From: Thermococcus piezophilus
GTDB taxonomy: Archaea; Methanobacteriota_B; Thermococci; Thermococcales; Thermococcaceae
Assembly (NCBI RefSeq): GCF_001647085.1
Contig: NZ_CP015520.1
Location: forward strand, 62,001 to 126,000
Reading direction: 5' to 3'
Length of the DNA stretch: 64,000 bases
The number at the start of each line of letters is the position of its first letter. Within the stretch, counting starts at the first letter, position 1. Made by a program: the position numbers and the translations under genes. Shown piece after piece: positions 1 to 7,651 of the stretch. The notes under the pieces are model-generated. The model was not told the DNA's origin. It ran no database searches and saw nothing but the letters and a program-made list of their open reading frames with translations.

Positions 1-2
1 GA

Positions 3-454
3 GGAGCAACAAAATGCTGGACGGAACTGCTGGTGGCACTCTTTTGGGCGCTCGTTGGGTTTAGTCTGGCTTTAATCATCTGGCAGAGAAACAGGTTCAG
101 GGCATCTCTGTTCAGGCTCTCGCTCTCTATGACACTTAAAGTCGCCTACATTGAAAAGAGGAGTGTTCCCCTCGGCCTTCTAGTCTTCCTGGGGTCGGCA
201 ATGATAGCGAGTCAGGGTGAGGGTACCTCGCGAAACTTGGGGCGGCAGTATTTCTCTGGTCCCTTCCGTGGGGCATAGACATGACCCACATCACTCAGGT
301 GAGGGTAGGGACAGAGAGGTTAGTCGCGAAAGAGCTCGGAAAAGATGTCCTTGAAAGAACGCTCAAGAATGCAGTGGCGTTGGAAAAGGCCAACAAGAAA
401 CACGATGAAGTAACGGTGATGTCAAACGTGGAAAAAAGAATGAAGAAGGTTTAG
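3..454 (+). pseudogene. membrane protein remnant, frameshifted and cut by window edge
   Basis: The frame open from the window edge encodes two hydrophobic stretches (around 30-90 and 150-205). Its plausible continuation lies in another frame: after about position 220 the useful reading moves to the frame that runs through W-S-L-P-W-G-I-D-M to a stop at 452-454. That last part (ATG at 281) is a charged, Lys/Glu-rich tail of 57 residues. The two halves join best with one indel near 218-226. I do not recognise the family; it looks like an integral membrane protein with a cytoplasmic tail. The true 5' end is outside the window. A separate small soluble ORF at 281-454 is the alternative reading. 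Confidence 0.45.
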
Positions 455-461
455 CACCCAT

Positions 462-974
462 TCAGTCCATCTTGTCCATGTACTCCTTCTTTGCTTTGGC
501 GTGGGTGTGGTAAAACCAGTCGGCAGCCTTCCAGTACTCGAATATCTCATCCTCGCTGAAATAGAGCTTTATCTCCTTCTCTGCGCTCTCCGGGCTGTCG
601 CTGGCGTGGATAACGTTGTATATGGCGTCGCCAACGTCGAGGCCGTAGTCTCCCCTTATGCTTCCGGGCTCGGCATCCTTCGGGTCGGTTGCACCCGCCA
701 TCTTCCTAACGACGCTTATGGCATAGCGTCCCTTGACTACCATGACGACGCTCGGAGCCTTGGTTACGTAGTCAATCAGCGGCTCGAAGAACGGCTTGCC
801 CCTGTGCTCCTCGTAGTGCTTCTCAGCTAACTCGCGGTCGATCCATATCATCTTCATCCCGACGATTTTCAGACCCTTCTTCTCAAAACGGCTTATGATT
901 TCGCCCATCAAGCCCCTAACGACGGCATCGGGCTTGATAATGACCAGAGTACGCTCTATCCTCCTGTCCGCCAT
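462..974 (-). CDS. ndk: nucleoside diphosphate kinase
   Basis: Transfers the gamma-phosphate between nucleoside tri- and diphosphates in the cytosol through a phosphohistidine. The 170-residue product has the family length, the K14-P-D substrate-binding start ([10 protein letters not shown]) and the active-site signature NVIHASDS with the catalytic His at residue 123. ATG at 974 is preferred over an upstream TTG because GGTGTT sits just ahead of it. In Thermococcales ndk normally follows rpl24e directly and precedes infB. Here a secreted-protein gene separates it from rpl24e and no infB follows, so the locus is rearranged on both sides. Confidence 0.96.
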   Translation of the reverse strand: MADRRIERTLVIIKPDAVVRGLMGEIISRFEKKGLKIVGMKMIWIDRELAEKHYEEHRGKPFFEPLIDYVTKAPSVVMVVKGRYAISVVRKMAGATDPKDAEPGSIRGDYGLDVGDAIYNVIHASDSPESAEKEIKLYFSEDEIFEYWKAADWFYHTHAKAKKEYMDKMD

Positions 975-1054
975 TGGCAACACCAAAAATAGTTGCTGGA
1001 TTGGTTAATAGGTTTTTTGGAAAACAAAAGAAGGCAGAATTCAACAATTAGAAA

Positions 1055-2191
1055 TCACCCAACCTTCACTATCCAAGTTACCGCAGCCCAGATTTCGTGG
1101 CTGTCTATAATTCCTATTATTGTTTTATGCCTAAACTTCGCCCATAGTTTGACGTTGATAACGCTGTGCCAGCTTCCATCATGGAGAACTGACTCTTTCA
1201 CCACACCCTCCGATGAGGGCATGAATCCGATTGTATGATGGGAGGCGTCCTCGTTGTATGGTATATCAAAGTCCCACACCTCCTGAGGGTCAATAGCATC
1301 GCCGTAGACTTTGTACCCCCCAATTGCGAGAGGATATAAGACCGGCCCTATGGTAATTGTTAGAGTTTCATGCTTGTTTATTATCCCGACCGGTTTCATA
1401 ATCCCTAGCCTGCCGTTGAGCGTAGGGTCCACACCCCAATCATGTGTTATTTTGATATCGTTGGTGAAATAGTTTCCATAGTTGCCCCCTATTTCCACAC
1501 CAGGAGTAACGCGATAAGTCCCATGACCGTTTTCATCCGTTGTGCACAGGAATCTTTCCTCAGTAGGGTTACCATCGTTCCACAGCCCCCAGATGTAGAA
1601 CTGGGCGTACAACTTCCCATACGGTGGGTCGTCATATCTAAGCTCCTGCCTCCCAAAGTTATGCCAGTACGGAGAGCTTTCTCCTGTGTATGCCCTGACA
1701 TTTCCATTGCTATCAACGCTCTTGGCTTTCCAGCCTTCAGGAACTCCTATTTTCTCCCAGGGAATGACGTCCGGCATGAACTTTGGTGCCGTTTTGCTCC
1801 ACTCCATCAGTTCATTCTGGACTTCCGTCGGTTGAATGAAAGCACCCTTTCTGGTGGCTAGTATGAGGACGTTAACTCTTCCGTCCTTAGTCACCTTTAT
1901 CCCGTAGCCGCTCAGAACGGCATCGCTTGGAAGTTCAGGGACGGCATAGGCGTGCCACTTTGCCTTTGGTGCGTTCTTAACGACAAATTGCTGAACGGCT
2001 TTCTGGACATTCTTAACGTTCAGTGGGAGACCATTGGGGCTGTAAAGGAGAAGAGTTGTGTAGTTGTTGCCCGGAATCTTCTGAACCGCTGGAGCCACGT
2101 ATTGGATGTTGCCATTGCTCAGGTACGTTGAGACAACAAACAGACCTCCAACCAAGACACCGAGTATAAACCACACAACTTTCTGTCGCAT
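1055..2191 (-). CDS. secreted or membrane-anchored protein of unknown function
   Basis: 378 residues. The N-terminus (MRQKVVWFILGVLVGGLFVV) is a Lys/Arg start followed by one hydrophobic segment, so the protein is exported or anchored by its N-terminus. The rest is polar and rich in Gly, Tyr, Trp and Asn, as in extracellular beta-rich proteins. I see no catalytic motif. ATG at 2191 is chosen because GGGTGGGG precedes it; an upstream in-frame start would put 13 charged residues before the signal. It sits between rpl24e and ndk, which are usually adjacent in this order, so it looks like an insertion into the ribosomal cluster. Confidence 0.75.
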   Translation of the reverse strand: MRQKVVWFILGVLVGGLFVVSTYLSNGNIQYVAPAVQKIPGNNYTTLLLYSPNGLPLNVKNVQKAVQQFVVKNAPKAKWHAYAVPELPSDAVLSGYGIKVTKDGRVNVLILATRKGAFIQPTEVQNELMEWSKTAPKFMPDVIPWEKIGVPEGWKAKSVDSNGNVRAYTGESSPYWHNFGRQELRYDDPPYGKLYAQFYIWGLWNDGNPTEERFLCTTDENGHGTYRVTPGVEIGGNYGNYFTNDIKITHDWGVDPTLNGRLGIMKPVGIINKHETLTITIGPVLYPLAIGGYKVYGDAIDPQEVWDFDIPYNEDASHHTIGFMPSSEGVVKESVLHDGSWHSVINVKLWAKFRHKTIIGIIDSHEIWAAVTWIVKVG

Positions 2192-2315
2192 TCGCCCCAC
2201 CCAACGGGATTGCCACAAAAGATAACGCATTCATCGTATTTAAACATTTTTCCTCTTGAAATTAAAGATTGACAGAAAAGCACATTGAACTAAAATTACG
2301 AAGAAAAGAAAGAAA

Positions 2316-2522
2316 TCACCTCTTCCTCTTGGCCCTCTGAAGGCGGGCCTCCTGGAAGGCCTTGGTCCACTTGAGCTTCCTCGGGTTCCTGCCCATGAAG
2401 TAGTACTTCTCGCACTTGCTGGAGCAGAAGAAGAGCACTCTGCCGTCGTTCCTGACGAACATCTTTCCAGTTCCCGGCTCGAACTCCCTTCCGCAGTAGG
2501 AGCAGACGTTCCACCTGGCCAT
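2316..2522 (-). CDS. rpl24e: 50S ribosomal protein L24e
   Basis: Small zinc-ribbon protein of the large ribosomal subunit (eL24). The 68 residues carry two Cys pairs, CSYC near the start and CSSKC around residues 33-37, which bind one zinc, followed by the basic tail typical of the family (ends RLQRAKRKR). Full length. GGAGGTAAT precedes the ATG. It lies 5 bp after rps28e in the same operon. Confidence 0.96.
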
Positions 2523-2527
2523 CGCGA

Positions 2528-2740
2528 TTACCTCCTGGCTCTGATCTCCCTAGCTTCCCTCTCAGTCTCCCTAAGGATGACTATGTCTCCGACGCGGACA
2601 GGGCCCTTAATGTTCCTCCTAATGACACGGCCTTTATCGCGGCCCTCAAGAACCCTGACCTTGACCTGAGTAACGCCACCAGTGACGCCGGTCCTACCGA
2701 CGATCTCAATAACCTCCGCTGGATATCCTTCGTCGCTCAT
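2528..2740 (-). CDS. rps28e: 30S ribosomal protein S28e
   Basis: OB-fold protein of the small ribosomal subunit (eS28), 70 residues, full length. The family core [15 protein letters not shown] and the conserved ending [10 protein letters not shown] are present. GGGGTG precedes the ATG. Second gene of the L7Ae-S28e-L24e operon, about 78 bp after rpl7ae. Confidence 0.96.
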
Positions 2741-2818
2741 TTCTCACACCCCTTATCTAAAAATCCACTCGCAGAGATGAACTTAAACCTTTCCGTGAGT
2801 GAAAGGAGGAAAAGGAGC

Positions 2819-3190
2819 TCACTTCATGAGCTCCCTAACCTTCATAGCGATTTCCTCAACGAGCTCCCTGCCCTTGCCGGGCTCGATGATGGCGACGCTG
2901 GCAGCTGGAACCTCAATACCAGCGGCAGCGCCGAGCTCCTTCTTGCTCGGAACGTAGATGTACGGGATCTCCTTCTCCTCACACAGCGGTGGGAGGTGGG
3001 CAACGATCTCCTCCGGGTCAACATCCTCTGCAATGATAACGAGCTTAGCCTGGCCCCTCTCAACGGCCTTGGTGGTCTCGTTGGTACCTTTCCTTATCCT
3101 TCCGGTGTCGCGAGCAAGCTCGACAGCCTCAAGGGCCTTCTCAGCAAGCTCTGCCGGAACTTCAAACTTGACGTAGCTTGGCTTCGCCAT
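2819..3190 (-). CDS. rpl7ae: 50S ribosomal protein L7Ae, kink-turn binding
   Basis: Binds kink-turn RNA in 23S rRNA and also in box C/D and H/ACA ribonucleoproteins and RNase P of archaea. The 123-residue product has the family signatures [20 protein letters not shown] and [19 protein letters not shown], and is full length. GGAGGGATGAAGG precedes the ATG. It is first in the operon, with a good TATA box about 60-70 bp upstream. Confidence 0.97.
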
Positions 3191-3245
3191 CCTTCATCCC
3201 TCCGAAACTTCATCGTTCATCGAGTTTTGCGTGCTCAGTTTCATG

Positions 3246-3268
3246 AGGATATTTAAAAGGCTTTCGAT
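3246..3268 (-). promoter_or_regulatory. promoter of the rpl7ae operon (BRE/TATA)
   Basis: Read on the minus strand the segment is CGAAAGCC then TTTTAAATAT, a purine-rich BRE followed by an archaeal TATA box. It lies about 60 bp ahead of the rpl7ae start, giving a leader of roughly 30-35 nt that contains the ribosome binding site. Confidence 0.6.
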
Positions 3269-3336
3269 GGGCATCATCACACCTCAGCAGCGGCCAAGGT
3301 CATCATCGCGGGTAGGATGGGGAAGAGTGGGAAGGC

Positions 3337-3942
3337 TCACTCCCCCTCGTAACCGTGATAAATCTCGAGGCTCCTGCTGGCTCTGGCCCTTATCGGCCTG
3401 CCCATCAGTCTAACTATCTCGTCGGCCCTCACCTTTCCGTGGCGGAGCATCTTCCTCTCGGTCTTTATCTTCTCTATTTTGAATGTGTAGCCGCCAACCT
3501 CGAGAACCTCGCCGATGACGAACTCCTCGTTCCTGTTCACCTTGACCTTGAATGACTGCGTGACGCCCTTGGGAAGGTAGATGGAGACACCTATAACCTT
3601 TGGGTAGGTCAAGCTCTCGCCCCACAGCGTTTTAATCTCGCCTATCTTGGCCTTGTTCACCCGCTTATCACCTTCAAGCTCTATGCCGGTAATTCTGACC
3701 TCGTCGTCCTCGGTTTCAACTATGTCGCCGACCCTGATTTCCTCGCCTTCTGGAAGCTCCGTGAAAGTCTTGAAGCTCCTCTCGTGCTTGCTGACTATGA
3801 GTGGAACCTTTACGAGTTTTGGGAGCGTTATGATCCACACATTGCCGCACTCGTTGCAGCGAAGGGTAAGCTCCCGTCCCCTCTCTTTGATGACTTCAAC
3901 GTCATCGCTACCGCACTCAGGACAGATGAAGTACTCCTCCAT
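3337..3942 (-). CDS. HVO_0476-type zinc-ribbon protein
   Basis: 201 residues. The N-terminus is a zinc ribbon (CPECGSDD then CNECGNVW within the first 40 residues). A beta-rich region follows with a repeated pattern (GEEIRVGDIVETEDDEVRITG and a similar GEVLEVGGYTFKIEKI). This matches the archaeal HVO_0476 zinc-finger family, whose function is unknown; a nucleic-acid role is only inferred from the ribbon. ATG at 3942 is chosen because GGTGAGAGAC precedes it; the GTG three codons upstream is less likely. Confidence 0.75.
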   Translation of the reverse strand: MEEYFICPECGSDDVEVIKERGRELTLRCNECGNVWIITLPKLVKVPLIVSKHERSFKTFTELPEGEEIRVGDIVETEDDEVRITGIELEGDKRVNKAKIGEIKTLWGESLTYPKVIGVSIYLPKGVTQSFKVKVNRNEEFVIGEVLEVGGYTFKIEKIKTERKMLRHGKVRADEIVRLMGRPIRARASRSLEIYHGYEGE

Positions 3943-3993
3943 GTCTCTCACCAGTGGGAAGAGGAGGGACGCGGTTTATAAATGTATGCCACG

Positions 3994-5814
3994 TCACTGG
4001 ATTGCACCAAGCAGTTCCAGGATCCTCAGTGCATAGTACGTCTCTTGTAGCCCCCCATATGAGGTGTCCCCCCTATAAAACCTGAAACCTCCGTATCTGT
4101 ACTTCAGAGAGCTAACGAATGTTATGATATCATCCACCTTTTCGGGACAGTAGTTCATGTACACCAGCGCCTGTATTGTCCCGTAAGTGTTGTATAAGTC
4201 GGGTCCTCCCCATCCTCCATCATGCATCAAACTAAAGAAGTATTGGACAGTTTTGTTATCTTTATAATCGTACCCGAGCTCATGAAGCAGTATAACTGCA
4301 TTCACGGTCTGAAAAAGAGTCATCGGAGTGTCGTTTTTATAGGTCCCAAATGTCCCATCAGGATTTCGCTTTGAGAGTATAGCGTTAATTAGATTCGACT
4401 TAGTTTTTGAACTAAAGGTTACTCCAAGCGCATTTCCAAGTCTAATAAGTGCTATCCAACCTGGATCAGATAGGATTGAATCAACTCGGCTATTAGAATA
4501 CAGTTCCATTAGCCTAACTGTCTCGTTTTTCAGGTATTCCCTTTCATCTTGCTCCATGGTTAGGTTAAGTCTCCCGTATGTTAGATAGATAGAATACAGG
4601 GGCGCAGGATCATCTTGGGAGTACGGCCACCGATTATGGAGAGCGTTTTCCAGATACTCCCTGATCATAGTTCTGTTAACATCCATCCCTATTTTCTCAG
4701 CCACGTAAACGCCCATATATGTCAGTATAGGGCCCCCAAACTTCTGGAAGGTGAAGGCAAACCCCCCAAGGGGACTTTCCCAACTGTGAACAAAGCTTAT
4801 TGTTTTATTGTCAGGCTTTTTCCCTGATAGTACAATAGCCTTCACAGCATAATACGTACCCTGGAACTCCCCATAGTCCTTTCCAAATAAATTAAACCCT
4901 CCATCGGGAAGTTCATGTGATTTGACATACGTGTAAATGGCTTCTGAAATGTTAACGTCCATGAAACCGTTCTCCCTCAATGCCTGGGCCAGATCTGCCA
5001 CCAAAAAGAGTGGAGGATTTATCATCAAAATGCTACTAATGTTCTTAGATATGTTCCTCATGAATGACACACCTTCCTTGTATTCCTGCGTTGAGGTATA
5101 GTTGGCCCCCAATAAATCCAATGTTCTTGTATACCTATTAAACTCCGAAACAAAATTCAAAGCTCCCCATGCATCTCCCCCACGAGGTGGAGTTAAATTC
5201 TTAAATCTCGCCAAACAATATTGGGTTGTATCATTCAATTTACTGGTGTTGTATCCAAGGACGTAGAGTATTTCAATTGCCTGGTCTGTCACGTCAAGGC
5301 CATCATACACAAAGGCACCATTTTCCCTTTTGACACTCAGAACAAAATCTATAATTTTATGCGGGTCTCTAGGAGTTGAGTTCAACATTTTTAGGGTCAT
5401 GACTCCATGGTATACATTTCTAAACCCATACCTTGCTTCCGAGGCATTTTTAAATAAGTTCTCCTCCTGAGTATGGAGCCAACCTATCGTTTGGACTTGG
5501 TTGAAGGGAGTCTCGTTGATCGCCCTAAGGGTAGCCACAAAATAATAAGTTGAGTGTAAGTCCGGTGTGATGGTGTCAACAATCTCGGTGAATCCACCAT
5601 CTGGACATTTAGCGAGGTTCAGCCGTTTAATCGTATAGTCTATCCACTCCTTTCCCAGAAACGCCGAGAGGTTTAAAGTTTGGCCAGTGCAGTGTAACAC
5701 TGGAGGAGCTTCTGGTGAATTGGTCTCTGAGGTGGGATTTTTGTAATAATAGATGCCGATAGATACTCCCCCCACTAAAACGAAAATTAAAAAAAGAGAA
5801 AGTGTCTTTTTCAA
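3994..5814 (-). CDS. secreted alpha/alpha-toroid repeat protein (prenyltransferase/squalene-cyclase-like)
   Basis: 606 residues. A Lys start and one hydrophobic segment (residues 4-24) indicate export with membrane anchoring; a Pro/Ser/Glu linker follows. The rest has at least seven copies of a helical repeat marked by (D/G)GGF, DGGW or NGAF followed about 15-20 residues later by T-Y-Y-A or similar, with about 50-residue spacing in the best-preserved parts. This is the signature of the alpha-alpha barrel shared by terpene cyclases and prenyltransferase beta subunits. No DXDD or DDXXD catalytic motif is visible, and the protein is extracytoplasmic, so enzymatic cyclase activity is unlikely. 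Its start overlaps the preceding gene's stop by 4 bp (ATGA), so the two are probably translated together. Confidence 0.75.
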   Translation of the reverse strand: MKKTLSLFLIFVLVGGVSIGIYYYKNPTSETNSPEAPPVLHCTGQTLNLSAFLGKEWIDYTIKRLNLAKCPDGGFTEIVDTITPDLHSTYYFVATLRAINETPFNQVQTIGWLHTQEENLFKNASEARYGFRNVYHGVMTLKMLNSTPRDPHKIIDFVLSVKRENGAFVYDGLDVTDQAIEILYVLGYNTSKLNDTTQYCLARFKNLTPPRGGDAWGALNFVSEFNRYTRTLDLLGANYTSTQEYKEGVSFMRNISKNISSILMINPPLFLVADLAQALRENGFMDVNISEAIYTYVKSHELPDGGFNLFGKDYGEFQGTYYAVKAIVLSGKKPDNKTISFVHSWESPLGGFAFTFQKFGGPILTYMGVYVAEKIGMDVNRTMIREYLENALHNRWPYSQDDPAPLYSIYLTYGRLNLTMEQDEREYLKNETVRLMELYSNSRVDSILSDPGWIALIRLGNALGVTFSSKTKSNLINAILSKRNPDGTFGTYKNDTPMTLFQTVNAVILLHELGYDYKDNKTVQYFFSLMHDGGWGGPDLYNTYGTIQALVYMNYCPEKVDDIITFVSSLKYRYGGFRFYRGDTSYGGLQETYYALRILELLGAIQ

Positions 5815-6581
5815 CTTCCACCCTCCCTGACTTTATATAAGTTGGCACCCTGGTCGTAAAATACCGTTCCCCCAAAGTAGAACGAGCTGAGGGTATGGTC
5901 TTCTATCTTCCATATCCCCCCAGTTGAAGCCGCCTCTATACCGGAGTAATCCCTGCCTATATAATCAGTATTGTGGAGTACTCCTGAATATGTTGCCGTA
6001 TCAGAGTTCCCGGTGAAACCTGCTCCCAATGGAACCGAGACGCTTACACTTATGCCCACAAACTTTAGTTTGATACTCAGTGAGGCCGTCTCTGCAGGAT
6101 AACTTTGAGACCACCAGTAATCATAAGGCTCCAGCCAGCTAGCTCCTGAGGAGTACCCCCCAACACTGACTACTGAAAACTGATCTTTCTCGATGCTGAG
6201 GTATGCATATGCAGAAATATACACGTCACCCTGGTGAGGAACGCTGAATATTTTTCTCTCCCTATAGTCAAAGTCCGGACCGTACCATTCAATAATACTT
6301 TCAGGAGAACTAGATCCAGAAATAGAATTCTTTGCAGAAGCACGTCTATGAAGTTCTGCAAAATATTTGTTGACAGTCATGAAAACACTCTTCCTGTCTA
6401 TTCCGGGTGCATCTGGGATGGAAACCATCCCATTTTTCACTGTTATGGGAATCATCTGGCCATTCACGGACACTTGGTAGGTATAAATCTCTGGCTGGAT
6501 ACCATAGTTGGCTGCACTTGCTCCCTGCAGCATTGTTCCAAAAACCAAAAGAGCAATCAACCATACTATATGCCTCTGCAT
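5811..6581 (-). CDS. secreted beta-rich protein, partner of the toroid protein
   Basis: 256 residues with a clear signal peptide (MQRHIVWLIALLVFGTMLQG, likely cleaved after ASA). The mature part is rich in Ser, Gly, Tyr and Trp with alternating hydrophobic residues, consistent with an extracellular beta fold. I recognise no family. It is first in a two-gene unit; its stop codon overlaps the start of the toroid gene. The AT-rich upstream region carries its own promoter. Confidence 0.75.
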   Translation of the reverse strand: MQRHIVWLIALLVFGTMLQGASAANYGIQPEIYTYQVSVNGQMIPITVKNGMVSIPDAPGIDRKSVFMTVNKYFAELHRRASAKNSISGSSSPESIIEWYGPDFDYRERKIFSVPHQGDVYISAYAYLSIEKDQFSVVSVGGYSSGASWLEPYDYWWSQSYPAETASLSIKLKFVGISVSVSVPLGAGFTGNSDTATYSGVLHNTDYIGRDYSGIEAASTGGIWKIEDHTLSSFYFGGTVFYDQGANLYKVREGGS

Positions 6582-6620
6582 TCGTCTCCCCTCAAAGGGT
6601 GGTCAAAATTACTTGCACAA

Positions 6621-6641
6621 TTAATATATTTAAGTTTTTCG
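6621..6641 (-). promoter_or_regulatory. promoter of the two-gene secreted cassette
   Basis: Minus-strand reading gives CGAAAAA followed by CTTAAATATATTAA, a BRE-like stretch with a strong TATA box about 40 bp ahead of the start at 6581. The whole 6582-6703 gap is AT-rich and holds no other feature I can support. Confidence 0.55.
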
Positions 6642-6703
6642 TTTGAAAGTGTATTCATAGCGTTTTTATACATTGTAACAAATTTACTATACTAACTCAT
6701 ACA

Positions 6704-7651
6704 CTACTCCCTCAGATAGACCCTGTACGTCCTGCCCTCTTTCACACGCGTGATCAGACTCTTCTCCTCCATTTCGCGGAGGATTATGCTGACCTTCGCT
6801 TTGGAAACGCCGAGCTTTTCAGCGAGCTCGCTCTGGAGAACTGGACCCTCACGGAGGATTGCCAGTATCTTCTCCTCATCGCTCCTCAGGTGCTCCCTTT
6901 CCCTCTCGCGCTTCTTCTCACGGTAGAGAACGTAGCCATAGACACTGCCCGCCCCGAGGAGCAGACCAAGAGCGAAAATACCAATGTAGCCCCAGATTGA
7001 GGGCTGATTGATTTTGATCTCGCCTGAAAAGCCAGCGATGAAGTAGAACTCGTCGCCAGCGCGTATGTTGCTGCGCGTCCACTCTAGGAGAAGCCTGTTC
7101 GTTGAGCTCTCCACTTTGTCGGGCGAGGGGATTATAGGTGAGAGTATGGCATATCCCTTCGGGATGAGGAGCTGCATATGGAACAGCCCGACAGGCTGGC
7201 TGAACTTTATGTAGTAAGTGAACTGCTCCTTGCCATCGACCTCACTTATCATTCCCCGGGTAGTGAAACTGAGCCGTATCTTGGCGCTTTGGCCTGATTT
7301 CAGCGTCGGAAAGTTGAGGTAAATCGCGTTCGTTCCCCCGAGAACCTCCCGGACGGTCACGTTCATCGGAGATACCCCCCCACTAAAGTCCATCACAGCG
7401 CTCGGGTTATCAACCGGGTAGTCCGTGTAGATAACGTACTGGCTCAGGTTTGTATGTGATGTTAGGTCTATCTCTATAGTTTCCTTAATATCGTCTGGAC
7501 TGATGACCTCAAAATAGACCGCGTAGGCGTTTATTTCATAGTTATAGGTCTGTCCGCCCGCCAGAGGGGCTGTCAAAATGAAGAGAGTCATGAATAGCCC
7601 AATCAGAGCTGACTTCCTTCTTCGGGATTTTTGATTTTCAGGAGTGGACAT
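6704..7651 (-). CDS. membrane-anchored winged-helix regulator with extracellular domain
   Basis: About 315 residues. Order: short Arg/Lys-rich start, signal or anchor helix (ALIGLFMTLFILTAPLAGG), about 190-residue extracytoplasmic beta domain, transmembrane helix (WGYIGIFALGLLLGAGSVYGY), charged linker, and a C-terminal winged helix (SELAEKLGVSKAKVSIILREME) of MarR/ArsR type. This is a one-component signal-transducing layout: outside sensor, inside DNA-binding domain. The start overlaps the 3' end of the PAPS-reductase gene by about 49 bp; a shorter start at 7591 would avoid this but shorten the n-region. The ligand is unknown. Confidence 0.75.
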   Translation of the reverse strand: MSTPENQKSRRRKSALIGLFMTLFILTAPLAGGQTYNYEINAYAVYFEVISPDDIKETIEIDLTSHTNLSQYVIYTDYPVDNPSAVMDFSGGVSPMNVTVREVLGGTNAIYLNFPTLKSGQSAKIRLSFTTRGMISEVDGKEQFTYYIKFSQPVGLFHMQLLIPKGYAILSPIIPSPDKVESSTNRLLLEWTRSNIRAGDEFYFIAGFSGEIKINQPSIWGYIGIFALGLLLGAGSVYGYVLYREKKREREREHLRSDEEKILAILREGPVLQSELAEKLGVSKAKVSIILREMEEKSLITRVKEGRTYRVYLRE

